Virus record (IMG/VR): IMGVR_UViG_3300033153_005694
Span: 19,028 to 83,027 of that record
Source of the DNA: a virus
Strand: one strand, 5' to 3'
DNA: 64,000 nucleotides
Shown here in pieces: positions 43,383 to 50,108 of the stretch. The notes beneath the pieces are model-generated. The model was not told the DNA's origin and ran no database searches. It worked only from the letters and a program-made list of their open reading frames with translations. Positions within the stretch are counted from its first letter, which is position 1; each line of letters begins with the position of its first letter. The translations under genes and the position numbers were made by a program.

Positions 43383-43493
43383 CTAGAGGGAATATTCAGG
43401 ATACTGATCGAAGATTTGCTCAAATTTGATAGCTAAAGATTGGCGAGCATCACTATGGTTTAGGAATATGTCGATATAAGTGTTATCCGCCGT
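43383..43493 (-). CDS. tagged small ORF, possible ACG start
   Basis: The frame reads ADNTYIDIFLNHSDARQSLA to EQIFDQYPEYSL. No ATG, GTG or TTG is available, but an ACG lies 9 nt after a good AAGGAC site. The tag is slightly divergent (SL for FI). It may be a decayed member of the tagged set. Nothing else is recognisable between 43494 and 43633. Confidence 0.4.
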   Translation of the reverse strand, partial: TADNTYIDIFLNHSDARQSLAIKFEQIFDQYPEYSL

Positions 43494-43633
43494 AGAAAAA
43501 TAGTCCTTACCCTAAGAGTAACTAACATATCGGCTAAAAGGTATAAGTGAGACCACCAGATAATGAGTAAGATTGTCGAGCGAGTTCAGATGGTTTGAAG
43601 ATTGAATCGAGGTTGGCTTATAGATGTTTCACA

Positions 43634-43864
43634 TTAATCCCAGTCTACAGGGGATAGTTCGGGCTCTTTGTTGGGTTTCTTCCGAAGTGTGTGAATCTGC
43701 TTTAGAAGCTTAGTTTGAAAAGTTAGTAGAAGTTTATATTCGGTAGAGTTTTGGCGATATAAGTCTTGAGTGGATTTCGCTATTTTCCAAGCTTCGGCAA
43801 GTTGAGACGGGGAAGCATCGAAGTTGAAAGCGGTAATTTGAGATTGAAGTTCGTCAAGCGTCAT
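43634..43864 (-). CDS. hypothetical helical protein (76 aa)
   Basis: Two helices (MTLDELQSQITAF; SPSQLAEAWKIAKSTQDLY through LLKQIHTLRKK) precede a Pro/Glu tail ending SPVDWD. It lies downstream of the SSB-like gene behind a UUCG hairpin and has an AAGGACC ribosome site. Function unknown. Confidence 0.65.
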   Translation of the reverse strand: MTLDELQSQITAFNFDASPSQLAEAWKIAKSTQDLYRQNSTEYKLLLTFQTKLLKQIHTLRKKPNKEPELSPVDWD

Positions 43865-43885
43865 ATTGGTCCTTTGCGGTATGAT

Positions 43886-43901
43886 AGAGGCTTCGGCCTC
43901 T
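43886..43901 (-). promoter_or_regulatory. perfect 6-bp tetraloop hairpin between ssb-like gene and next gene
   Basis: AGAGGC-(4 nt)-GCCTCT with UUCG or CGAA loop depending on strand, followed on the minus strand by ATCATACC and the ribosome site of the next gene. It might be a terminator, an RNA-stability element or a hairpin promoter like the one at 33877. The absence of a U-run argues against a classic terminator. Confidence 0.45.
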
Positions 43902-44056
43902 GGTTATTTGGTAAGTCTTCTAAATGTTATGGAAACTAATGTAAAGATTAATCAGTAGCTGAATGCTGCTTTCCAAGTGAATGTAAAGGCAAAAGCCCAA
44001 CAAATAAGCTAGTATAAACCACTAAATATCCCGAAGGATAATAGTAGTTGCTGTAT

Positions 44057-44746
44057 TTATTGCTTGAATAAGCTTCCGCTTGATGATGGCTTAGCAGCAG
44101 TTTTAGGTGTTGGTTTGCTAGATACTGATTTGTCCGATTTCTTCGCTTCATACCAAGCCTCGATATCTGCAGGAGTTAAGTCATTTTTGTAAGTTATATT
44201 GCTAGCATACTTCTCTTGCTCAAGAGCTAGTCTCTTACCAGCTTCAGTCTCATTGATGATTTCTTCGGCAGATGCTCCGGCTTCGTTGAAGAATGATTTG
44301 ATAACCATTTTCTTAGTGATTTGTCCAGCGTTTTTACCTTGGGCAGGTATGTAGTATTCCTCTTGTAGTCTGATCTTGATTGGTATATCAGAGAATTGTT
44401 GGATTACAGAGAACTCTTGTAGCTTTTTGTCTTTGCCAACTGCGTGCTCTTCAGGTTCGATCTCGAAGTCGTCGCCATCTGTCATACCTGCTACAATAGC
44501 AAGTTTGTTGATAAGCTTAGCACCGATCTCGTTAGTGTTGCCGTCCGTGTTAGTTACGTATGGTCCATAGATTGTTTGGTCATTACCGTTATAATCTAGG
44601 TTGAAGTTAACAGACTCTGCGCCTTTTGCTGATACATCTACTGATGCGAACTTGATAGTTACGTCATAGATACCAGATTTGCTGATGTAAGAACCTCCGT
44701 TAGATTCTTTGATAGCCTCTGGGTTTGATGTTACTTTAAATTTCAT
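44057..44746 (-). CDS. single-stranded DNA-binding protein candidate (N4 gp45-like position)
   Basis: The 229-residue protein has a beta-rich first 150 residues (KSGIYDVTIKFASVDVSAKG, SVNFNLDYNGNDQTIYG, IKIRLQEEYYIPAQGKNAG). A linker rich in Lys, Ser, Pro and Thr follows, then a short end SGSLFKQ, the shape of a phage SSB with a flexible tail. It is encoded beside a RecA/Sak4-like ATPase and the PD-(D/E)XK nuclease, a usual recombination set. In N4 the SSB also activates host RNA polymerase at late promoters. Identification is by layout rather than a diagnostic motif. Confidence 0.55.
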   Translation of the reverse strand: MKFKVTSNPEAIKESNGGSYISKSGIYDVTIKFASVDVSAKGAESVNFNLDYNGNDQTIYGPYVTNTDGNTNEIGAKLINKLAIVAGMTDGDDFEIEPEEHAVGKDKKLQEFSVIQQFSDIPIKIRLQEEYYIPAQGKNAGQITKKMVIKSFFNEAGASAEEIINETEAGKRLALEQEKYASNITYKNDLTPADIEAWYEAKKSDKSVSSKPTPKTAAKPSSSGSLFKQ

Positions 44747-44817
44747 ATTGTGTCCTTGTTATTTGGTTTAAATTGTAGTTTAGGCTCTGTCTCGGAGATA
44801 TTGTTTAAGGTTATTGG

Positions 44818-44919
44818 TTAAATTTCTACAAATTGTGGGCGTTTGCCATCTTTAGATGCTGAATGATTACCGAATATTTCTAAAGATTTTTTAATTTTAC
44901 ATTTTGTACATTTTTTCAT
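44818..44919 (-). pseudogene. relic of an HNH homing endonuclease N-terminus
   Basis: A 33-codon frame reads MKKCTKCKIKKSLEIFGNHS and ends early. Its start and CxxC module closely resemble the first residues of the intron endonuclease at 42344 (MKTCTKC). The upstream sequence GATATAATAAA is the same in both. It looks like a truncated copy of a similar homing gene. The rest of the gap 44747-44977 shows nothing else. Confidence 0.5.
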
Positions 44920-44977
44920 ACTTTATTATATCAAAATAGTCTTTAAAATAAGACTAAAAGACTATCATGGTCGAAAG

Positions 44978-45244
44978 TTAAATGAAGTATTCGGGATATT
45001 TGTCGCAGATTTCGCCTTTAAGTTGCTCAGGAGTAGCACTAGTTAATCCACCTGATTCGACGATCTTTCGAAACTTTTGCACAGTTTTGTAGTCAGGTAA
45101 GGTAAGCGTTTCGATTTTGCCGATAAACTTCTCGTATTTACAAAAAACTGGGTAGTCTTTCGCTGTGAGGAAAGCTACTTTTCGGTTGATGTGGTCAACT
45201 AGAAAGTAGTTGTTTGAAGCTGCGTTTCGGAATAAGAGTATCAT
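44978..45244 (-). CDS. hypothetical protein (88 aa) with C-terminal YPEYFI tag
   Basis: MILLFRNAASNNYFLVDHIN and KVAFLTAKDYPVFCKYEKFI form a beta-rich body, then a helix leads to GEICDKYPEYFI. The gene follows the ATPase gene by 2 nt. Confidence 0.65.
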   Translation of the reverse strand: MILLFRNAASNNYFLVDHINRKVAFLTAKDYPVFCKYEKFIGKIETLTLPDYKTVQKFRKIVESGGLTSATPEQLKGEICDKYPEYFI

Positions 45245-45246
45245 GG

Positions 45247-45909
45247 CTAGATAACATATTCATCGGCTACTTGTTGTTCAGATGCTAAAGTTTCGATGTA
45301 CTCTTGTAAGTTAAAGTCAGAAACTGGTAAGCTGTCTGGATCGTCTTCTCTAAGAGTTCTAGCAGGGAATTTAGTTGATCTGAAATGTAGAATACGTTTG
45401 TTGCCTTTAGTCTCGATGAATAAGGCTTGATCAGTTTCAGCTAGGAATCCACCTCTTTTAGCAAAGTCACCTTTACCGACCAAATTGTATTTGGCTGTGT
45501 CTTGGTCCCACAATGCGTGAGAGATAAGAACGACATTCATGTCAGATGCGATTAGTGTGTTTTGGATGTAGGCTGTGAATTCAGTAATATCGTTGTTCAG
45601 CTCGCTGTAGATTTTGAAGCCTGTATGCTTATGGTTATTATAAGCTAGTATAGTATCAAAGATTTTCGAAACAGAATCGAATACTATCGTTTTCGGGTAT
45701 GTGTCGAATTTCTCCTTGTAGGTTACGATTTTACTAGTGATTAATTCGATAAGCTCATTGATTGAGTCAAAGTTGTCGACCATTACATGTGGAACTTTAA
45801 AAGGGTATTTCTTGCCGTCGTGTGAAATAACTAAAGCATCCTTTAAGTCTTTCGTTAGTGTTGTTTTACCGCTGTTTGATTCCGCGGCTAAAAGTATCTT
45901 TATGGACAT
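45247..45909 (-). CDS. RecA/Sak4-like P-loop ATPase (N4 gp42-like)
   Basis: The 220-residue protein has Walker A LLAAESNSGKTTLTKDL (about 5-21), Walker B TIVFDSVSKIFD (about 73-84), and a sensor-like VVLISHALWDQD. This is the compact RecA core of Sak4-type single-strand annealing ATPases and of N4-like replication ATPases. It probably loads on SSB-coated DNA. Its C-terminus ADEYVI only weakly recalls the tag. A Shine-Dalgarno AGGAGG precedes the start. Confidence 0.8.
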   Translation of the reverse strand: MSIKILLAAESNSGKTTLTKDLKDALVISHDGKKYPFKVPHVMVDNFDSINELIELITSKIVTYKEKFDTYPKTIVFDSVSKIFDTILAYNNHKHTGFKIYSELNNDITEFTAYIQNTLIASDMNVVLISHALWDQDTAKYNLVGKGDFAKRGGFLAETDQALFIETKGNKRILHFRSTKFPARTLREDDPDSLPVSDFNLQEYIETLASEQQVADEYVI

Positions 45910-45924
45910 ATGTCCTCCTTGTAG

Positions 45925-46119
45925 TTAGTTTAAAAATTCTGGGTAGTATTCAGTGCTAATCGTAGATTTATCATCTATAATTAACGATAAGTATTCGTCA
46001 CGAGTGATTAAAGGGCCTTTTATTAGAGTGTCCATAAATTGGTGGTATTTGCGGACATTATGGGTACAACCAGTAAGTTCAAAAGCTAAGAAAATAGTGG
46101 GGAATTTAGTGGGTATCAT
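45925..46119 (-). CDS. hypothetical protein (64 aa) with YPEFLN-type tag
   Basis: MIPTKFPTIFLAFELTGCTH leads to SLIIDDKSTISTEYYPEFLN. The tag ends in Asn rather than Ile. The gap to the next gene is 15 nt and contains its AGGAGG site. Confidence 0.6.
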   Translation of the reverse strand: MIPTKFPTIFLAFELTGCTHNVRKYHQFMDTLIKGPLITRDEYLSLIIDDKSTISTEYYPEFLN

Positions 46120-46128
46120 AATAAGCCT

Positions 46129-46479
46129 TTAAATAAAGAGTTCGGGGTTACGTTTAGCGATATCGTCGAGTTGGGTGATATCAACTTTAGGATAAACTAG
46201 TTCTCCTTGTCCGCCAGCAGTTTTGCCATTACAGTAATAAGCTACCCAATTATCGTCATAGTTTTCGCCATCACCATAGACTTCGAAGACTACATTGGGG
46301 TACTGTTTAGAGATAGTTACCATGTCCTTCTCAGAGTCATACCACTTAACATTTCTCTCGTTTATAACACCAAATACATAATTTGTAGTCTTCTCAAAAA
46401 AAGATTGAAATTCCTCAGAATCTAAAAGTGATTTGTCGCCTGCAACGATATTGATATTATGGTATGTATAGTAACCCAT
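46129..46479 (-). CDS. hypothetical protein (116 aa) with C-terminal NPELFI tag
   Basis: The ATG at 46479 (MGYYTYHNINI) is chosen because AAGGAG lies directly upstream and longer versions would overlap the nuclease gene deeply. The body is acidic and aromatic (VFEVYGDGENYDDNWVAYYC) and ends with a helix and AKRNPELFI. It resembles small phage proteins of unknown role. Confidence 0.65.
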   Translation of the reverse strand: MGYYTYHNINIVAGDKSLLDSEEFQSFFEKTTNYVFGVINERNVKWYDSEKDMVTISKQYPNVVFEVYGDGENYDDNWVAYYCNGKTAGGQGELVYPKVDITQLDDIAKRNPELFI

Positions 46480-46481
46480 AA

Positions 46482-47270
46482 CTACTCCTTGAAAAGTTGT
46501 GGTTTGGCTGGTTGCTTTAATCGTAGATCTTGGGCTAGTAAGTAGCGAAGTTCTGGGTGTTGGTTCCAAGCATCTGCGGATTCAGCGATAAGTTGAAGTT
46601 GGCTGTCGATTTTGTCGTAGTCTTCAGAAGTGAAAGGTTCACGAAAGTTGAAAGTACGAACTGGCAGAGTTTTGGTCGGTTTGGTTACGTATTGTAGCTC
46701 GATGTAAGATATATTGATACCTTGCTGTCTGAGGATCCAAGCGTAAGTATGTAGCTGAAGTCGATAAGCATAGGTAAAACCTGATGGTTTCTTCCCTGCT
46801 GTCTTGTAGTCCCTAAGAACTAGATCATTCCCAAGCTTAACGATAGCGTCGTAAGTACCAGCTGCGTAGATGCCGGGTAAAACTGGATGGTGAATGAACT
46901 GTTCGATGGAATGGAACCGTGTGCCGATGATTGAGTCGGTGATGATTGCGTTAGACATATCTCGCCAATGAGTTTCGATCTCGGCTCTGTCGAAGTCGAT
47001 GGTTTGTGAGTCAAGGTAGTCGGAAACAAGTTGGTCAGGATTTGCAGGTCTGAGGCCTAAACCTGCTTGCTCTGCAAAGTAGTGAACGATTGTACCTAGT
47101 AGAGAGGCTGTAGAGCCTTCGAAGCCAGGTTCGTTGAGGAAATTAACTCCCCACCATTGCCGAGTGTTGGAAAAGAAATCGGCGATAGAAGAAGGTGAAA
47201 GTCGCGTATAGTCGGCTGAGCCATTGTGAGCAGTTAAAACGTCTGCACCTGAATAATATGAATTGATCAT
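46482..47270 (-). CDS. PD-(D/E)XK nuclease (Cas4/RecB-like)
   Basis: The 262-residue protein has the early His helix LLGTIVHYFAEQAG (about 58-71), the core GTYDAIVKLGNDLVLRDYKTAGK (Asp, then DYK, about 146-168), and YRLQLHTYAWIL (QxxxY motif). This is the RecB-type nuclease arrangement, without visible Cys ligands of a Fe-S cluster. It likely degrades or processes DNA in recombination with the nearby ATPase and SSB. Confidence 0.88.
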   Translation of the reverse strand: MINSYYSGADVLTAHNGSADYTRLSPSSIADFFSNTRQWWGVNFLNEPGFEGSTASLLGTIVHYFAEQAGLGLRPANPDQLVSDYLDSQTIDFDRAEIETHWRDMSNAIITDSIIGTRFHSIEQFIHHPVLPGIYAAGTYDAIVKLGNDLVLRDYKTAGKKPSGFTYAYRLQLHTYAWILRQQGINISYIELQYVTKPTKTLPVRTFNFREPFTSEDYDKIDSQLQLIAESADAWNQHPELRYLLAQDLRLKQPAKPQLFKE

Positions 47271-47278
47271 GGAGGTCC

Positions 47279-47530
47279 TTAAATTAAAAGTTCTGGGTAT
47301 TGGATTCGTAGTTTGTCAAGGTCTAAAGGCAGATCTTTAATATGGGGATAAATTAAAGTTTTGTAGTTGTTTGCAAAACCGCCATCTAAAGCAGATAAAA
47401 TATCACACCTTGCTGGGCATATGCTACATTGGGAAGTACAGCTATCTCTGTAGATATGTTGCTTCCAATCAAAAATATGTTCGGTTATACGAGCTTGAAT
47501 AAAAGTAGTGATAATCTGTGAGGTATTCAT
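47279..47530 (-). CDS. Cys-cluster small protein (83 aa) with C-terminal YPELLI tag
   Basis: The middle has SCTSQCSICPARCDILSA, four Cys spaced C-x3-C-x2-C-x3-C, which could bind zinc or an Fe-S cluster. The end reads DKLRIQYPELLI. A similar Cys pattern occurs in the tagged ORF at 55969. Confidence 0.65.
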   Translation of the reverse strand: MNTSQIITTFIQARITEHIFDWKQHIYRDSCTSQCSICPARCDILSALDGGFANNYKTLIYPHIKDLPLDLDKLRIQYPELLI

Positions 47531-47538
47531 AGCAGTCC

Positions 47539-47889
47539 TTAAATAAAATATTCTGGATAGTCGTCTCGAATGTCATCGATAGCTGCATAAATGCCAAGAA
47601 AAGTTCGTGGAGCTTTGGAAGACCAAGATGATTCGTCAGTAAGTGATCTAGTTTCGGAACTAGTTTCGGTGATGTGTTCGGTAATCAGGATGGTGTCAAC
47701 TAGGTAAAGGTGATAAATACCGTCAGGTAGTGGTGGGACTATTAGTAAAGGAAGGATATCAGCTTCACTAGATGAATCCAGTAGTTTGCAAATCTTCAAG
47801 TAATTAAAGGACTTTGGAGTGATGGTTCGTGATCCTGTAGATAATTGGAGAGTTACGGAGTCATCCGTCATCTTGATGTGCGGTATCAT
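47539..47889 (-). CDS. hypothetical protein (116 aa) with C-terminal YPEYFI tag
   Basis: The start at 47889 is favoured by GGAG 7 nt upstream although it overlaps the rIIA-like gene by 29 nt. A Met at 47871 is an alternative. Beta strands (VTLQLSTGSRTITPKSF, PDGIYHLYLVDTILITE) precede YAAIDDIRDDYPEYFI. Confidence 0.62.
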   Translation of the reverse strand: MIPHIKMTDDSVTLQLSTGSRTITPKSFNYLKICKLLDSSSEADILPLLIVPPLPDGIYHLYLVDTILITEHITETSSETRSLTDESSWSSKAPRTFLGIYAAIDDIRDDYPEYFI

Positions 47890-49834
47890 AGAAATGCTCC
47901 AATTGAAGATATTTGTTGTAGTCTTTGAGTTTAAATCCGTAAGCCTGTCGCATTTTGAGTAAAATTGAATATTTATCCATTAAAGTTTTATAGTCTACTG
48001 AACTATCGTAGATAATAGGAGTGATATTAAAAACTTGCTGGGCTATGGTAAGTTTTGAATAGTGGGTAAATTGGTGCTTATCACGTGCTGCTTTGTAAGC
48101 CTTACAATCTGCGATGTATGTAAGAAAGTCTTGTGGTATATCGATAGCTGTAATATAAGATGATATATTGTCTTGTAAGATATTGGAAGTAGCTGCGTAA
48201 AATTGCTGTTTGTCGAGAGCTTGCTGAATAGCGGGTATGGCTAAGGTGAAAGCATTTGATGCTTTAACTGCAGGCTGGTATTTCTTCGGAACTCCGACTA
48301 ATGGCGGTTTATCACCAGTGATTAAGTTGTAGGCTTCATAGATTGCAGCGTAGTTATCAACATCTGGTGTGGTACCAGAAGCGGGTATATACCAGTAAGA
48401 GTCAGCGTTAGCTAGCTCAGATTGAAAAAGTCCACCGTGGTATGCTAGAGATACATAGATACCAGCATCTCGAGAATTGGTAGATTTGGTAACTTCGACT
48501 TCGTAACCGGATGTGAAGACATAGTCGACACCTAGATCATCTAGTAGTTGCTTAGCTTCGGCAGTAAACTCATCGAGATCTTGGGATTTGTCTTCGCGAA
48601 CTAGTAAAAGAACTTTTTTGGAAATTGAATCGTGATATAATCTAGCAGCCTCTAAAAAGCGTGATTTAGTGTCGGTTATAATAAAAGCGTAATCGGTAAG
48701 AGAATTAGCGTTTACGGTATTTGACTTTAGATTACGTGCTGATTTGTACCACGAATTGAGTTCACGAAAGTTGACGTTGCCGACTACTCCTTTGATACAA
48801 AAATACTTATCGAACATTTTTTGTCGAACTAAACAAGCTGTATCTGGATAGCTGTAAGTTTGTCTGATTTTCCACGGCATAGTGCCGATTGCTGTGTAAA
48901 AAGTTTGTAGACGAAGGTATGGTGTAGATTGTTTCATGATAGAGTCTGTAATAATTTGCTTAAACTCGTTAGTGATTAGCTCGAATTTGGTATTGATAGT
49001 TTTAATAGTAGCTTGATCTAGTGATAGAGATTCACGGCCAGGGTTAATAGCGGCTGAACCTGTAGGTATTTTTAAAACTAGTTGTTCAAGGTTAAAAGTA
49101 TTGATAGAAGCATCTCTAGGTATCTTGTAGACTACGTTGCTCATTAGAATGTAGTTGTTGTAAGACTCTAAAGAGGTATCTATAAACCAGTCATCGCTTT
49201 TAACGGTGATGTTGGTAGCTAGATCTAGTTCGATATTGAATGTGGGCTTGACTTCAAAGTATTTGTAGATTTTTATGGCTTTAGTTCGGAATGTTTGAAG
49301 ATCTTGAGGTTCGACAGGTAGTGAGAGTTTAAGGCCGTTAGATTCTGTAGTAGGTTGTTCAGCGAGTTGGACGGCTATAGGTACCCCATCTTGGATAGAG
49401 ATGAGGTATGAATAGTAGATGCCGTTGTGGTAGGATTCGACTGTGAAAGATTGCGAGTATGCAAGGCCTGCAAGTCTTCCCAGACCAAACTGACCGTTAA
49501 ATTTGTTGGAATTACGTTTGGTAGAGGCACCAACTACGGTAAATAAACCAACAATGTCATCTTTGTGTAAGCCTATACCATAGTCTCTGACAATAAAAGT
49601 AGGATTTTCAATAGTAGGTATATGAACATCGAATTTAATCTCTAAATCAGCTGCGATACAAGCATCTAGGGCATTTGTGCTCCATTCTCGAATACTAGCA
49701 GACATAGTGTCAGAGTATATCTTTTTGGTAAGTACGCTGTAAAGTGCGCTGTCTGCTTGGATAGAGAAATTAGTAGTTGAACCTACCGCAGAAGAGGATG
49801 TGATATTAGAATCAAGATTTGAAACAATGGCCAT
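47861..49834 (-). CDS. rIIA-like GHKL ATPase
   Basis: The 657-residue protein has the GHKL/HSP90-type ATP site: IREWSTNALDACIAA (N-box Glu/Asn), FIVRDYGIGLHKDD (G1, DxGxG), and GASTKRNSNKFNGQFGLGRL (G2 lid). Phage rIIA proteins have this N-terminal fold and influence lysis timing or exclusion. N4-like phages carry an rIIA-like gene too. The C-terminal 350 residues are unassigned. It has an AGGAGC site and an AT-rich leader. Confidence 0.85.
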   Translation of the reverse strand: MAIVSNLDSNITSSSAVGSTTNFSIQADSALYSVLTKKIYSDTMSASIREWSTNALDACIAADLEIKFDVHIPTIENPTFIVRDYGIGLHKDDIVGLFTVVGASTKRNSNKFNGQFGLGRLAGLAYSQSFTVESYHNGIYYSYLISIQDGVPIAVQLAEQPTTESNGLKLSLPVEPQDLQTFRTKAIKIYKYFEVKPTFNIELDLATNITVKSDDWFIDTSLESYNNYILMSNVVYKIPRDASINTFNLEQLVLKIPTGSAAINPGRESLSLDQATIKTINTKFELITNEFKQIITDSIMKQSTPYLRLQTFYTAIGTMPWKIRQTYSYPDTACLVRQKMFDKYFCIKGVVGNVNFRELNSWYKSARNLKSNTVNANSLTDYAFIITDTKSRFLEAARLYHDSISKKVLLLVREDKSQDLDEFTAEAKQLLDDLGVDYVFTSGYEVEVTKSTNSRDAGIYVSLAYHGGLFQSELANADSYWYIPASGTTPDVDNYAAIYEAYNLITGDKPPLVGVPKKYQPAVKASNAFTLAIPAIQQALDKQQFYAATSNILQDNISSYITAIDIPQDFLTYIADCKAYKAARDKHQFTHYSKLTIAQQVFNITPIIYDSSVDYKTLMDKYSILLKMRQAYGFKLKDYNKYLQLEHFYDTAHQDDG

Positions 49835-50002
49835 AGTTAAGCTCCTATTAAGTTTGGATTAGTAGAATATATATATGAAAAAATATACAAGAAAAGATTG
49901 CATAACTGCAATTGAAAAATAAGAATTTGGAAAAAATAAACTAGAATCTAATAGACTTTAACGATTAGGTGTATAGTGAAAAGTGAGAACATAGTAGGCG
50001 CC
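49835..50002 (-). promoter_or_regulatory. AT-rich leader of the rIIA-like gene
   Basis: This 168-nt gap is very AT-rich with TA repeats (ATATATATA) and has only two 14-codon frames. It breaks an otherwise packed operon and probably carries a promoter for rIIA, although no single -10 stands out. Confidence 0.35.
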
Positions 50003-50095
50003 TTAAATAAGTAGTTCTGGATGGCGTATCTCTGAATTAAATAACTCTATTTCATACCCTATAGTAAGAGCTTGCTTAAGTTGGTCAATAGTCAT
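50003..50095 (-). CDS. 30-residue tagged microprotein
   Basis: The frame has an ATG behind AAGGACATTT and codes for a helix (MTIDQLKQALTIGYEIELFN) that runs directly into SEIRHPELLI and TAA. It is hardly more than a short helix plus the shared tag, and its ribosome site is as good as its neighbours'. The upstream gene stop is 13 nt away. Confidence 0.6.
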   Translation of the reverse strand: MTIDQLKQALTIGYEIELFNSEIRHPELLI

Positions 50096-50108
50096 AAATG
50101 TCCTTAGA

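Noticed and set aside
43948-44151. 67-residue ORF overlapping the 3' end of the SSB-like gene
   Set aside because: It begins inside the SSB frame without a ribosome site and its composition reflects the overlapped gene.
46482-46569. Longer version of the tagged gene at 46129 starting at 46569
   Set aside because: It would overlap the nuclease gene by about 90 nt; the Met at 46479 has AAGGAG directly upstream.
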